From the NCBI GenBank assembly GCA_905221605.1, contig CAJNDS010001746.1:623797-687796 (forward strand): a stretch of 64,000 nucleotides of DNA. Reading direction: 5' to 3'. Below the pieces are notes generated by a model. It saw only the letters and a program-made list of their open reading frames with translations, was not told where the DNA came from and ran no database searches. Below are positions 11,201 to 22,932 of this stretch, piece by piece. The position numbers and the translations under genes are program-made. The stretch's first letter is position 1. Every line of letters starts with the position of its first letter. This stretch comes from Symbiodinium natans. Its lineage: Eukaryota > Sar > Dinophyceae > Suessiales > Symbiodiniaceae.

Positions 11201-12340
11201 GGCCGGGGCCCACACACACGACATACTCCGTTACATAGGGTATGTATCAATGCCCCTGCTTGTTGTCTTGTTTGCTCAAGCCCCGTTTATGGCTTCCTCC
11301 AGTCGTGTATGCGCACGCGACAGAGGTCTGTATCAAGATGGGCGTTACAGAGGTCTGTAACAGATGTGTGCGTGCGCGGTCCGCGACAACCGGGGGTTCT
11401 GGCACACAGCCATATTGTACACCCGGCTGCGGCTGCGCAGAATCGATGTCCTCGTTATGGCATCCCCCTCTTTTGCTACGCGACATGAGGGGGGACCTTC
11501 CCAAGTGCAACATTGCAGTCCGCCGTCTGGCAGCGGCGGAGGCAAACCTGCAACTTCAGACGTTGCAGCGTCGAAAATTGCAGTGCTTTCGTTTCCGTTG
11601 TTTCCACTGAAGGTGAAGGTGAAGATATTGGTCTGCCAGTAGGAAGCGCACTAGCCGCGAAACAACAATCTCCTTTCGTGTGTTCTTCTTCCTTGGCTTC
11701 TAGGCCTCATCGGAAATCTTGAGGCCTCTGGCGAGCTGGTCCCTTTTCGATCCTCTTCGAGGGCTACAGCTATAGCCTAGCCCAGAAGAAGACTCCGGGA
11801 AACTAGCGGCTGTTTATGAGCGGGGCTCCTGACGCCATCCCTGGCTACCCATCATCTCAAACATCCAAGGCCCAAGGCCTCCATTAATGCTGACTGCTTG
11901 TGGTCTTTTCAACGTCGGGCCTCAAGCAACCCTGTGTGTAAGAGCACCTTTCCGCCCCACGTCCCTGCTCGTGTGCATCAGAGCATGCGGTGCATTGTGG
12001 GCATTTCAATATTAATCTTGCCTCCGACTGGATACCTGTCATGCTGCCTTCTCGGGGGGTAGGTCGCACGCACACAATTGGAGCTTGGAATACGCAGTGC
12101 TTGCCGGACATGCTCCAGAACTACTGTCTGCTTCGGCAGGCGGGGGGGTGGGGACGTTGAATCTGCAATGTTGCAGGTTCGAACGTCCCCCCCTCACACA
12201 CGGAGGGGGGTGTTATGGCACACGCATCTCCGAGGCCAGCGTGCGCTGCAGTTGGCAGAGTTGAATAAACGTCGAAAACTGACTCTCTCAAGGGCACTGA
12301 ACGAGAAGGTATGTCTCAGAGTCTCACCCTAGCCGCAACT
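11201..12340. other. Unrecognised stretch of copy A
   Basis: No gene recognised. Only the last part, 12,222-12,335, matches copy B (30,407-30,615). A short local repeat, ACAGAGGTCTGTA, occurs twice near 11,320-11,365. Two plus-strand frames of about 90-120 codons are present, without motifs. Confidence 0.4.
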
Positions 12341-12755
12341 TGCATCTCAATTTTTGCAGTGACCCAGTCGGGGACAGTGCAACAATGAGAGCGCAACACA
12401 GACAGCGACAGACCTCGGCAACATGTGGATATTGCAGCTGGAACCGCGCCCTTTCTGGTGTATCACTTCAGTCAAGATAAGGCCTCATCGCGCTTCAGGC
12501 GAACAACTCTCCATCAGTCATCTCAACCACGCGTATGTGAAATCCTACGCATTCTATTGTTCATCTGCGTTCGGTGACAGAATGTGCAGGGAAGGCAAGG
12601 GAAGACGCTAACCCCGCAGGTCACCGTGGCCCGCTTGCAACTTCCCGCCAGTATGCAGCGCAAACGGATTTGGCATGCTGCTGTAAAAGCCTGGCTTGTT
12701 CCTTGAGCTGCATGGGGCGCTGCCATCTTTTTTACAGCTCAAAGCAAGTTGTTGC
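12341..12755 (+). repeat. Module inverted between the two duplication copies (copy A orientation)
   Basis: This segment matches the reverse complement of 31,018-31,585 in copy B, while sequence on both sides (12,222-12,335 and 12,785-12,960) matches copy B in direct orientation. It includes a 62-codon open frame (12,423-12,611) whose second half, SGEQLSISHLNHAYVKS and CSSAFGDRMCREGK, is also encoded on the minus strand of copy B. No terminal inverted repeats are obvious; TTTTTGCAG and TTTTTTACAG lie near the two ends in the same orientation. Confidence 0.85.
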
Positions 12756-15700
12756 TGCTGCGTTGCTTCAGCATTCGATCCTTGCGCTTCTCGCCGAGGC
12801 TTGCCGAGGGGCCTTGCAGCGTGGACCTTTGCACTGTCGCAACTTGTGCTCTGCTTCTCTGCTTCTCGCCATTAAAGGCCTGCCATGCGCCCCTGTGCCG
12901 CACGGAGCTCTTTTCAAGGCATCCATCGCATCTGCGCGCTTGCTGTTGCAGGTAACTGCCCTGCCTGACGGAAGTCAATGCTTCTTGGAGCTTCCTCCAC
13001 TAGCTTAAGTACCCTAGACCCTAGGTACCCCAAGCACTTATTGAGCCGCAAGCCAGCCTAAAGCAGAAGCTTCAAATCAATGCGTAAGGCTTACAGCAAC
13101 ATTGACTGCTCTCAGCTCTGTCGCTCAGAGAGCTGTTGCACGTGCACTGCCATGGAGGGTTGAACATGTCGCGTGACTTCATCTGCGGAGCCTCGCCTTG
13201 CTTGCTCCGACGACCCTCAGCAAGAAGAGCGGCGTAATCCGAAGCGAGCTTTTTTTTTCGTCCCTGCCATTTACGAACAATGCGGCAGAGGGGAAGGGAC
13301 GAGACACCCTGCCCCTTTGAGACTGAACGGGGCTTAAGGACGTGAGGTTCAGAGAGATGAGACATGGCTTCGCCAGTGACGAGACATTGCTGTGAACGGG
13401 GTAGGGCTTCCTTCGGTGGGTCCATCTGCATCTGAAGTGACTGATGTCCCAGGCGCCTCCGCGCTGCGGCTCTAGAAGCCCGTTGGGTGACATTGTGTTC
13501 GAAGCTTGGGGGCGAGCTAGGATTGCCATGGATTGCCATTTGTTGTAACACGTGGGGCCTAAGTCTACGTGATCTCGGGACTCGCGGCACCTGGCGAAAA
13601 CATCATCAGCTCCTTTCTGCACCAGGCCAGGGTGCATAGGCTGCTTTCGGTTCCATCACTCCCTTCCCTTATTTCAAGCAAGCCAAGTAGTTTGCCGCGT
13701 CTAACCCTGAATCCTGTGTTTCAGTCCCAGAGAAGGACTTCGTTCTGACATACCAACTCCCCCAAAAAGGAGGGGATGAACACAGTGAACTGCTGGGGCA
13801 CCTTAAGGTAGGGTGCCCCAGCTTTGCAAGAAGAGTTGTACAGGGCAAAGTAGATTGGGACACCAAAGGAACGGAACGGAAAAATGACCTTCGACTAGGT
13901 TCGCCAGAGGCATCGCCCCAGCAATTCTTCGTAAAATATTCGTGTTTGCGGTGCCTGACAGATGGCCTTCGTCAACTGTCCGGGTTCACGTGGCTTGGGT
14001 ATTAAGCTTCGTCGGCTGGGCCTTCGTCGAAACTTCGTCTAACCTTCGTGTCCGGGTTGCCTTTGTGGCCCTTTGTGGAAGGTTTTTGCCGTGTACGCCT
14101 TCGTCGAACGTTCCTGTGCCGTTTGCCTTCGAAGGTTCGTGTGGCGCGGTGCCCTTTGTCAAAGCAGTTTGCCTTCGTCCAAGCTTGTTTGGTATATGCG
14201 TTCGTCAAACTTCGTTGGGGGCCGCGACTTGCAAAGGTTCGCGTGAGCTTGTATGCTGTTCTGCTATTCGGCTGTCCCCAGTTGTATGCCCATTGCGAGA
14301 CACCGCTAACCGAAGTTGCGAGCCTCGTAGGCCACAGGGCACACTTAGAGCGCCTTTAGATGGCTCTTTTAAGAAGTTTTTTGCACTTCCACGGAGCCAC
14401 TCAGCCGCTAACTAGGAGCTACCGCTACCGAAAAAAGGCAACCCAAGTGGCCCTCAAGAGAACGTGGGGTCAGCATCGCAGGCTTTGCCCCCGAGCTCGC
14501 AACAGCAGCAGTGGCTTAGCGCTCGGGCACTAGGCGTTTAGTGCCACATCCCATCCTGTCCTTCGCAGTTCGACTGAAAGCCCCTTGGCCTTTTGAGTAC
14601 TCTGCGAACACTACACGCAGCGCCAGCTCCAGCTGCACGCGCCCCGCGCGCTGCAGGTGCCGGGCCTGAGGGTTCCACGCACTTCTGTTGCGTGAGCATG
14701 ATGGCAGATTCTGAGCAACACAGTCAGGCTTGCAATGGACGTTTCTGGATCTGAAGGAGAAAGTTGCTCATGAAAGAGAGTGTGTCGCTTTCCTTTCCAG
14801 CTTTGCAAGGAGCTCTTGTGACGCCTTGCGACCTCGCCGTCTGTAGGGCAGAACTGCGCAAACCTGCTCAATTCTGCTCAACGCCAAGGCTCCGCCCTTG
14901 GGGCCCCTCCTTTGTGCTGAGGCCCTTGGCAACGCGCTCGCATCTGAGTTCCCGGGCCTTTTGGGGCTTAAGTCCTGTCACTTCCATTGCTCACAATCCT
15001 TGCAGCATCATTTCACCATGCGATTTCTTGTGTTCAGCGCGTTCTCCACAGAACGTGTTGTAAAGCATTCCTTGCCCGGCTCGAAGTAGTGCCCTAACAA
15101 GCGGCGAAGCTTCGCACTTGGCAGAGCCACTCCTTCCCCTGAGAGCAACCGCTCAGCCGTTCAGCAGACGTTGAGCCTCCCAGCTTTCGACTTGTGTCAT
15201 ACAGCGCATTCAGTGCATTCGGTTCAGTCAGCGCACACTATGCGGCACGCGGGCCCAAAGGCAAGTTGCACACTGGAGGCTTCCAATCGCATGTCGGAGG
15301 CTCTCTAGCAGCCCGGTAAGAAGGCTTTGTCGCTGCAGCGCAGCGTGGCAGTGCCATCAAAAGATCAAAATTCATGGCATGCTGCTGGGCTTGTCTTGGT
15401 AGAAGTGATGGGAAAGAGGGGCAGAAAGCGCGCGCTGCATGTGGTGAGGCATCTTTGTGCAAGCTGAAGGACCTGTAGCGCACAGGCCGTGGAGTTGCCT
15501 TGATTTGCGCTGTGTTGAGCGTGGTGCCACGTAGTTGGCACGTTTTCCAGTCTCTCTAAACGGACGGCTTCGGATGCACGTGCGCAGACGGCCTCTCCCT
15601 GTCGTGAAAGAAGGACTGGTCCTTGCATCGAAATAGGAGGAGGAGGGGCATGCTGCAAGCTCGAGGTATCTGGGCAGTTTCCTGGATTGCCGGTCGAGAA

Positions 15701-16299
15701 GTGCCTTCGGCACTTTCCAACCCCCTTACCCTTGATCCAACGGAGATGGTGGGGTCCATGTCATGGTTGGAAACTTGCGCGGGGAGAAAGGGGGTTCTGA
15801 TTTAGAGAGCCGAAGCAGATCCGCTCGACAGTCGGAAACTTGCCTGTGGACGAGGCGATGTACGCCATCCTTGTGAAGATTCTCTTTTGAGCTCTGATCG
15901 TCCATTGAAATCCAAGACTCGCCTTTCCTCTACATGGATCAAGGTGAGGGCTGTTGTCCTAGCAGCCTGACCATCGTACTTCCCACTGCGGCATGAAGGA
16001 TCGCTTCCGGCCTAACACTTTGTTTTGGCGCCAGCTCCAAGCAGCGACAATTTCCAGTCATTGCGGCGTCTTTGTTTTCGCCTCGTCTCAGCGAAAGCTG
16101 CTCGATTCATCGGATTGCCATGGGACCTTCGAGGCGTGATCCTCGAGTTCACGCCTGCATTGCGTTCAATTGGGATTCACGGAAATTCACGGAGCACGTC
16201 TGCAGGAAGCATCTGCAGCGTCACGTTCTTACGGTTCTTACGCCTAGTCGGATGCTGAGCAGATGCTGAAGCTTTCGACTTGACTGGTGCGCCAAGCTG
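12756..16299. other. Non-coding part of copy A
   Basis: Large blocks match copy B (14,450-15,060 and 15,240-16,299 against 33,520-34,130 and 34,720-35,760), but no recognised gene is present. Open frames of up to about 170 codons do not stay open in the partner copy. The segment 13,936-14,260 is an insertion relative to copy B and is listed separately. Confidence 0.5.
13936..14260 (+). repeat. TTCGTC-rich insertion private to copy A
   Basis: About ten CTTCGTC or TTCGTG words are scattered at irregular 12-40 base spacing, mixed with TTTGTGG words. Flanking sequence at about 13,870 and 14,285 corresponds to adjacent positions near 33,380 in copy B, so this block was either gained in A or lost from B. 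The 157-codon open frame through it (13,942-14,415) is a by-product of the repeat phase. Confidence 0.6.
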
Positions 16300-16800
16300 C
16301 AGATTCTGAGTGCCACACAAAAACACGCCCGGCCTAAATTAAAGCTTCATTTGTCTATGGCTTAAAGCTCGCCCCATTTAAAGCCGAAGTCCATCATGTT
16401 TGTCTCGGGACAAACACAAGTCTGCGTTGCTGAATCTGCAGACGTGTGCGTCGCAAGCAATATAAGACTGTAGTGAGACCTTCCGATCTGTGGCAGGAAG
16501 CCTCAGAGCTTTCAGAGTTCGTGAGCAGGTTGCCTGAGCTGAGACTGGTTTGCCGTGCCTGTCAGAGTCCCGGAAGGGTCCAAAAGCGGCCACGCGACCC
16601 TACCTTCGTCGCTGTGTTCTTTCTTCACCTCCCCTTTCCGCCACTTCCGACGATCCAACAGGATGCTCCCAACGAGCGCAACGAGCACAGCCAAATCTTC
16701 GAGATGGTTTGCAGATCCTTGCGCTTCATGAAGCATCTTGCGCAGGCAACGGTCACATGCCCCCACCTGGTGTTACGACCCTCCAAGCTGTGTTCGAGTG
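16300..16800. other. Nearly invariant island of the duplication (copy A)
   Basis: The partner is 35,760-36,260. Over 16,437-16,735 I see a single substitution, while neighbouring sequence carries many indels. Both strands are open for more than 80 codons. On the minus strand (16,512-16,766) the frame reads ANHLEDLAVLVALVGSILLD, then a Lys/Arg-rich stretch. On the plus strand (16,446-16,934) it contains NEHSQIFEMVCRSLRFMK. I cannot decide which strand, if either, is coding, and recognise no family. Confidence 0.4.
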
Positions 16801-19504
16801 GACGGGCGGTTGAGGCAGCTCGTGCCTGCCATGTTGCTGCATGTGGCAATCCTGGTGCTGCCTCTGCTGTAGAAACAACACATCTGAATGTCAGGTGTCG
16901 ACATGGTCGACCTGCCGAGCTGGCATCCTACTGAGCTCAATACCTCACTATCACTACCACTTGGGCGCCTAAGCTCCTGAGCTCTTTGCGGCTCTTTGCG
17001 GTTCATTCTTCTTCTCTGGGAGCTTGTGGCCCATTTTGGGGAGCCAACGCTTGGGTCGCCACACCCTTGAGGCTTGGTGGCTTCGTGCGCTTGCAAGTAG
17101 CTTCTGCCGGAAGCTTATGCCCAGATGGAAGTCACAAGCACGCCCAAGGCCGTCCCAGCTGCCATAGTATGCCGTAGGTAAGTGCAGCAACTTAGCGCAT
17201 CAACAGCCCCGCAATTTCCGTCCGGACCACAGCCTCTGGGCTTAGGGAGCCTTCCCATCGTGACGTTTTTGCACGCCCACCCAAAAGAGCTATGATGCTT
17301 GTATGGGATCCTCACAAACTGGCCTGAGTTCCTTCCCCCCCTCATAAAACGAGAGGGCATATTTCAGAAAGCGCATGTCAGGAGTTGTTGAGGATTCAGA
17401 GCAGGCCCTGTTGATGGCCAAGGCGTCGCTGGCCTTGGCACGTAGCGCTCTGACTGGCAGCGTTTAGCTGTGGCCTGAGGCTGCGCGGGCCCCGCGCGCT
17501 TGAAACTCGATGTTGCCCTAGGGATCCTGACGTCAACTGCGTTGCGACGTGCAACTGCAGAGCCACGGCTGCCAGTGGGGGTGCGGGTCTCTGCGCTGAT
17601 GCCTGCCGTTGCGCTTGTTGCACCCCCGTTCGGCCTGCTGGCGTCGGTTTCAGGTTTCGCTGTTTACGGCGGTGGCCTGGCCGTCTCCATTCACCACATT
17701 CGCCCGTCGTTGGCTTCCCCAGACGGCTCGCTGCAAAAGACAGTTCACGAGGCTGCCCCCCAAAGGGACCACAACTCCAGGGGGCCTTTATTGGAAGGGG
17801 CACTTAAAGCTCAGGGCTTGTTGCTGCTTGGTCCTAAGCTTGATGACGTCATCTGCACGATGCCCATCGCCTGTCAAAGTGCTTGACCTGGCACCATAAG
17901 ACATGTTCGACAAGCTGGCAGACGAAAGAGCGGTGAAGCGCTTCTTGCGTGCCTGGGGTGTAAACGCTCATTTGCCCATGTAAGTATTGTCAAAGAATGG
18001 GGAGGAGGAGGAGAAGTAAGGCAAGAAAAGGCGGTTCTCTGTGTTGTGAGAACGAAGGTCACCAAATCTCCGCTCTGACCGAAACACGCGGCCTCTCCTG
18101 GGCCTCAACGGCGGCGACCGCTCTCTCCTGACCCTCTCCTGTTGAAACCCCGACAGAGACCAAAAAAGTGTCTCCCTGGGTCGCTTCCGTTTTGCTTCAC
18201 GGCGCGAGGCATCAGAGTCTGGGAGCCGGCAAGAGCCGTGCAAAGGGTGCAAAGGGTGACTCCTTGGTCTCCTGTTGGCACCTTGTGCGAAGCGCGAGGC
18301 TTGCTGGGAAGGCTTCCGGCGGCACGTGCCGTAGTTCTATGAACTTCAGCCTTCAGCAACTCGCGGTCATGTCAGCATATTCCATCACTAGTAGCCGCTG
18401 CCTCGCGCTACGCACCTTGCTCGCATTGCGCGCGCCTTGCTCTGGTTCTGGGACAGAGTCGAGACTAGCTCGGCCGAGGGTTTTTTCCAACGTGATCCTG
18501 GAGGCTTGCCGCCAAAGCGTCTTCGCCTCTTATGCTCTTTTGGATCATTCCCGATTTCTTCCCTCTCGTTCGCTTTCGTCGCCGAGCCATCGCCATCTCA
18601 CGCTTTTCTGTTTCTTTCGCGCTGCTGGCAGAGCAGCGTGCGCGCGTCTCTGTGTGTTCAGATGAATATAGGGCAAGGACTTCATCGTGCAATTGGCGCG
18701 CGAAAGCTGCATCATTTCCTCCCAGCAGTGTCTTGTGGTGTGATGGGCCCTGGGATTCCGGGGATGTGAGCATCAGGTCTGAAACTGGGCTCCCCCCAAA
18801 GATAAGTTGAGACTTTGATTGAAGTCATCATTGATGCCCTTTTCTGGGCCTTAACGGATCTTCCAGATGTGAGGCGCGGCTCAGGCAGAGGGGTGGGCAG
18901 AGGGGCAGAAAGGGGCATAATGGGGCATAACCCAATCTGCAAGCTGCCGTAGAGCTGCGTAGAGCTACGTCCCGAAGTTCCTCCAGCCACGGCCTTGCCA
19001 GGCGCTGCAAAGCCTCGCCAGCTTCGCCTTTTCGAGCATTTGCTGAGACCGGGCTGCCCGGGCTGTGCTGGCTGGAGCTGAATGAGCTGAATGCCTCTCG
19101 CATCTCTTCGTTGTTGCCTTGCTGAAGCGCACGTGGCCTGTTCTAGGCCTATAGGCCGCGAGTCGTACGGAGCGACTGAGACTGGCTTCAGCCTAAGACA
19201 TCTCAAGCTGTTGCCTTCAGACGCACTCCGATTTAGTCCAAGCTTCATGCTGGTCCAACCACCTTGATAGCAACGCGGACGCCGACATACAGACGCACTC
19301 GCGCACTCGCGCACTCGCTCGCCCGCCCGCCCGCCTCTCTCACTCCGACTCACACTCGCACACAAGTAGACCACTGGCAGCAGGTCTGCATTGTGCCGGC
19401 TTTGAAGAGATGAATCTGAACATGAGAGAGAAGCGTGTACGGCAGCAAAGAAGCGTGGACTGGGGAGTGAGAATGGTTTTTCCGTAAGTACCGCTTTGGA
19501 CGTG
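16801..19504. other. Non-coding part of copy A
   Basis: Matches 36,261-39,074 in copy B with many small indels. No recognised gene. It includes two to three GGGGCATAAT units at 18,902-18,930, expanded to seven in copy B, and a GCCC/CACTCGCG-rich stretch near 19,300-19,335. Confidence 0.45.
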
Positions 19505-20206
19505 TCTTGATCACCAGTACTTTAAGCTTCCGTCGCTGTGCGCTGGAGTCTTTGTCTCAGCGTTATGGGCCTGTGATGTGAGAGCTAGAGTGCGAGCTGC
19601 GGGTGCCAGGTGCTGCAGTGGTGCACAGAATTAGTCGCCATGCTGCCAGCAGGCCTTTCGAAGAAGAGTTCAGGAAGGAGTCAGAGCTGTCCGTGCTTGG
19701 TGATGTTTGCTCAGGGTTCTCGAATTCGGCTACGCCCCGACCTGTAGAGCGACAGCTGCGCTGCATGTCGCGGGCTTCTGTCCGACGCCGGGATGTGCTA
19801 TGGAGGCTCATCGCGCATGTGCCGCATGCCTTATCTGCCTCGTCTGCCTCATCTGCCTCGCCCACACCTCTCAATCTCACATCATTGCCGGAGAATGGTA
19901 AAGCATGGTTGTCGGAGCGTTCCATGAACCGTGCACAAGCACCCCACTGGAGCCCTTTTACATGGCTCCTAAAGACCTTGTAGGCTCCGTCAGCTCTGAC
20001 CGTCCCAGATGTGTAGGTGTGTGCAGAAAGCTACTTGAAAGCTACTGCAGATGTCTTCCCCAGTTGATGGCTCATGCTTCTGCGGTTCGTAGTATGGGGT
20101 GTGGGGAATGCTTCGGGGAATGCTTCGGGGAGCCTCCGTGCATCAAGCTAGGAATGCTCACGGCGCCTCGGTGTGTTGCTGCCTCCGGTCACTGGGCTGC
20201 CCAGGA
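19505..20206. other. Most strongly conserved block of the duplication (copy A)
   Basis: About 700 bases are almost identical to 39,075-39,785; from about 19,709 to 20,206 I see no difference. Open frames occur on both strands: minus 19,563-19,925 (120 codons) and plus 19,905-20,216 (103 codons). On the minus strand the one larger difference is a 12-base in-frame indel (SSLS in copy B), followed by a 1-base shift that gives different C-termini. No family is recognised. Recent gene conversion, or a conserved exon, would both explain it. Confidence 0.5.
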
Positions 20207-20337
20207 CGCGCCGTGAGTGCGTGAGTTTCCCTTTGCCCTGAAAAAGGCTGGCTTTTGAAGTTCTGAAGTACTGAGCCCTAAATCCGTCCAATTAGAAGCC
20301 CTTGGCGTCCTCAGGGTGTCCACTAAAAGCCTTCGAT

Positions 20338-20925
20338 TTAGAGCTGAGCCCGAGGCATAAACTCGAGGTGAGCTTTTGGGTCGGCAACATCCCAGCGCCT
20401 CTGTCTGTGAACGCCGATGCAGGTGGTCTTGATCAGCAGCTCTTCCTGCTGCCGCGCGCGCGGTGCCTTCCAGGCATTGATGACTTGCCGCCACAGCTCC
20501 TCATCCGCGCCAGTCATCTGATCATCAACCGTCAACTCCAAGCATGCTGCCTTTCTGGCTGCAGGTGCCCGGCCAAGCTCAGCCCCACCACACACCCCGC
20601 GTTCCTGCATTTCCTGCATTTCCTGCACCTTGTGCCGGGCCTTGCGAGCTGTGCGGGCCTTGCAAGCTGTCGCCTCAGAGGCTCCACGCTCTGGGCTTTG
20701 TTCCAGAAGGCCTGCTTCAGCGTTGCAGGCGCACCAGCTAGCAACTGGGATCTTCAGTGCTTTGCGTGCTCTGCGTGATCCGCGATGGTCAGTGCCGGCC
20801 TCGGCACACTGGTCTGGAGAAGCACACGCTGCAGGCAGGTGGGGTGCGCCGGAGTCTTTCGTGGGTCCGAGTGCCCCTGAGATTGGACTACCTGCAGGCC
20901 ACATGAGCGACTGGCTAAGTCCCAC
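20338..20925 (-). pseudogene. Protein-like island of unknown family (copy A)
   Basis: A 195-codon minus-strand frame. Its C-terminal part is the most protein-like: DEELWRQVINAWKAPRARQQ, then EELLIKTTCIGVHRQRR and DVADPKAHLEFMPRAQL. Copy B keeps the same reading at 39,901-40,119 with several amino-acid changes (Asp to Gly, Gln to Lys, Arg to Cys). The upstream part, rich in EMQE and Arg/Ala, is in a different frame in B. The pattern of mostly amino-acid-changing differences argues against strong selection, so a decayed exon is likely. No motif allows a function to be named. Confidence 0.35.
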
Positions 20926-22740
20926 GCCTCTCTAGGTAGCTTCGGGCGAGACATAGTGCTGCAGAAGCGAGACCTAACCCCAAAAGCAATACCCCCGGAT
21001 GTCATCGTTTTGCTCGAGAAAGCGATACCTAGACCTAGCCCCAAAAGCGAGAACCTCAATGAAATGTCTCAGTCGGGGCCTCTGGGTTTTGCTGCGCGCT
21101 CACCTTCACACAGACAATCTGACGTTGGACTGAAAGTCTTGCGTGAAGCCTCCGCTCAACTCCTGATCGCAAGCCTTCCGCGCTACGGTCTCCGCGCCTG
21201 CAAGTTGCGACCAGAACCACATGCGCGCAGCTCCTGCCTAAGTTGATGCCGTTTGTGCTGCACCTCTTTCAACAGAAGTTGCAGCTGGCGCGGCCTTAAA
21301 AATTCAGGGGTGTTTTTTCGGCAGCAGCTGCTCCAGTGTAGCGCACTTCGCTGTGTAGTCCAACGTCGGGCATGCCGGCAGAAGTGGTGATCTCACGCGT
21401 CGGACTTCGGTGCTGCACACGGGACACGGCGCTTGCGACATCTTGCAGCCAAGTGTGGCCTGCACCTGTTGAGGCCGGTTTGTACTCCTGGCGAGTTTTT
21501 TGCGCTGTGGCACTTCCTTCCCCGTGGCGAAGTTGGGCCTGTGGAGGCTCGTGGCACATCGTAGCTTTCAGCAATGGACCATGTCGATTCCACGTGCTGC
21601 CAAGCTCCTCCGGCAAATGCCTCGTCTTTGGTGGCGTCTGATGATTAGACTTGCTACCTGCAGGTTGTACTCTGCAACTGGACATTTTCGGGTCAGGACT
21701 GAGATCATCAGCCTCATGCACGACATGGGGCTGCTCAGCTGTGTCCCGATGCGTCGAAACGGTTCACGATCACCAAACCACCTGAACTCCGGCAAGACGA
21801 CCGAGTCGCCAGAGGTTTGAGGCTCCCTTCGCCTGTTAGAACTTGAAGCGGAGGCAATTTTTATATGCGAGATGAAGTCAACATAAGTCAACAAGTACAT
21901 GTAAGTGCATCGCAAGCCACACTGATCGCTGCACAGGCGGGCAATGCAGCAGCTGAGCCATGAGAGAAGTGCATTCAGTGCATTGAGTGCATGTCACTGC
22001 ATGTCACAGGGTTTTCTTTAATCTCTCCCAGGCCGGGGTTGGGGGCCCGCGTCCGATCCGGGGGGCCCGACTGGGGCCGGCGTCCGACCCTCACTGCATC
22101 GCGCTGCCTTCGACACAGGCATCGTCGAAGCATCGGCATCGTGCATAGTACTCAGAACCTGCGCATATCGCACGCGTGGAAAGGACACGTATACCTCGAA
22201 TGTGAGGCTAGATCCTCTGAGAACAACGCATTCTTGAACATCGCTGAAATGCACGAGACCGACCGCGAGCCCGGCCACTGTCGCGATGGAAGCTACCCAA
22301 GGTAGCCCCTCTCCTGAGGGTCTTCACCCTTAATCTCCAGCATCCGTGATGGCGGTCGCCATGCCGACCCAAAGGTGGAGCGTGCGACTCCTGTCACGCG
22401 GGAGACTCTGCTTCTGTCGTGCAGCGCGAGCGTGCACATGCCATCACATGCCTGCAGACCAGCACAGCAAAGAACCCTTTCGCCACGAGAGCATGCTGTG
22501 TTCTGGTTCCTTGTAGTTCTTGCTCTTCGGACCCCTCGCGGTTCCGCCCGTAAGGCACCTGGCATTGGTCACAGTGGAAGCAGATGACGCGAGCTGACCT
22601 GTTGAAAGCCCTGCAGGCGTGTAGCTGCCTACAAGGTGTAGCCACCGGTGTAGCTGCTGGCACGTGTTGTCAAAGTCGCGCTTGTGTGTCACTGGCTCTG
22701 TCCAGGATTTATCTTCTCAGCTTTTGATTCAGACGTTGCG
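20926..22740. other. Copy A stretch with one conserved short C-terminal-like frame
   Basis: Matches 40,590-42,440. The plus-strand frame ending at 21,820 closes with EIISLMHDMGLLSCVPMRR, then GSRSPNHLNSGKTTESPEV and a stop. Copy B has EIVSFMQDMGLLSCVPMRRE and the same ending and stop at 41,470, but the sequence upstream is in a different frame in each copy. This may be the last exon of a dead gene. Nothing else recognisable lies here. Confidence 0.35.
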
Positions 22741-22743
22741 GAG

Positions 22744-22932
22744 ATGGCTGGCACAGCCCAGGCTGCCCAGGCTGGCGCACTGCTCGGTTTCTCTCGGTGC
22801 GTGTTGCCTTTCTCTCGTGACACTCTCTATTACTTCGAGTTTCGGCTACAAGGGACTCCTTCAGGCTGGGCCGGCTGGGCTGAAGCTGCATTGATATCGT
22901 GTGACAACGCAGCTCACGTCGTGGCGAGTTAA
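22744..22932 (+). pseudogene. Broken partner of the 42,445 frame (copy A)
   Basis: The frame starts EMAGTAQAAQAGALLGFS and ends NAAHVVAS with a stop, exactly as in copy B, but the middle differs completely because of compensating indels. One copy at least has been scrambled, consistent with decay of an old coding segment. Confidence 0.35.

Noticed and set aside
13942..14415. 157-codon frame with repeated Phe-Val-Arg-like residues
   Set aside because: It comes from the TTCGTC-rich repeat and is absent from copy B.
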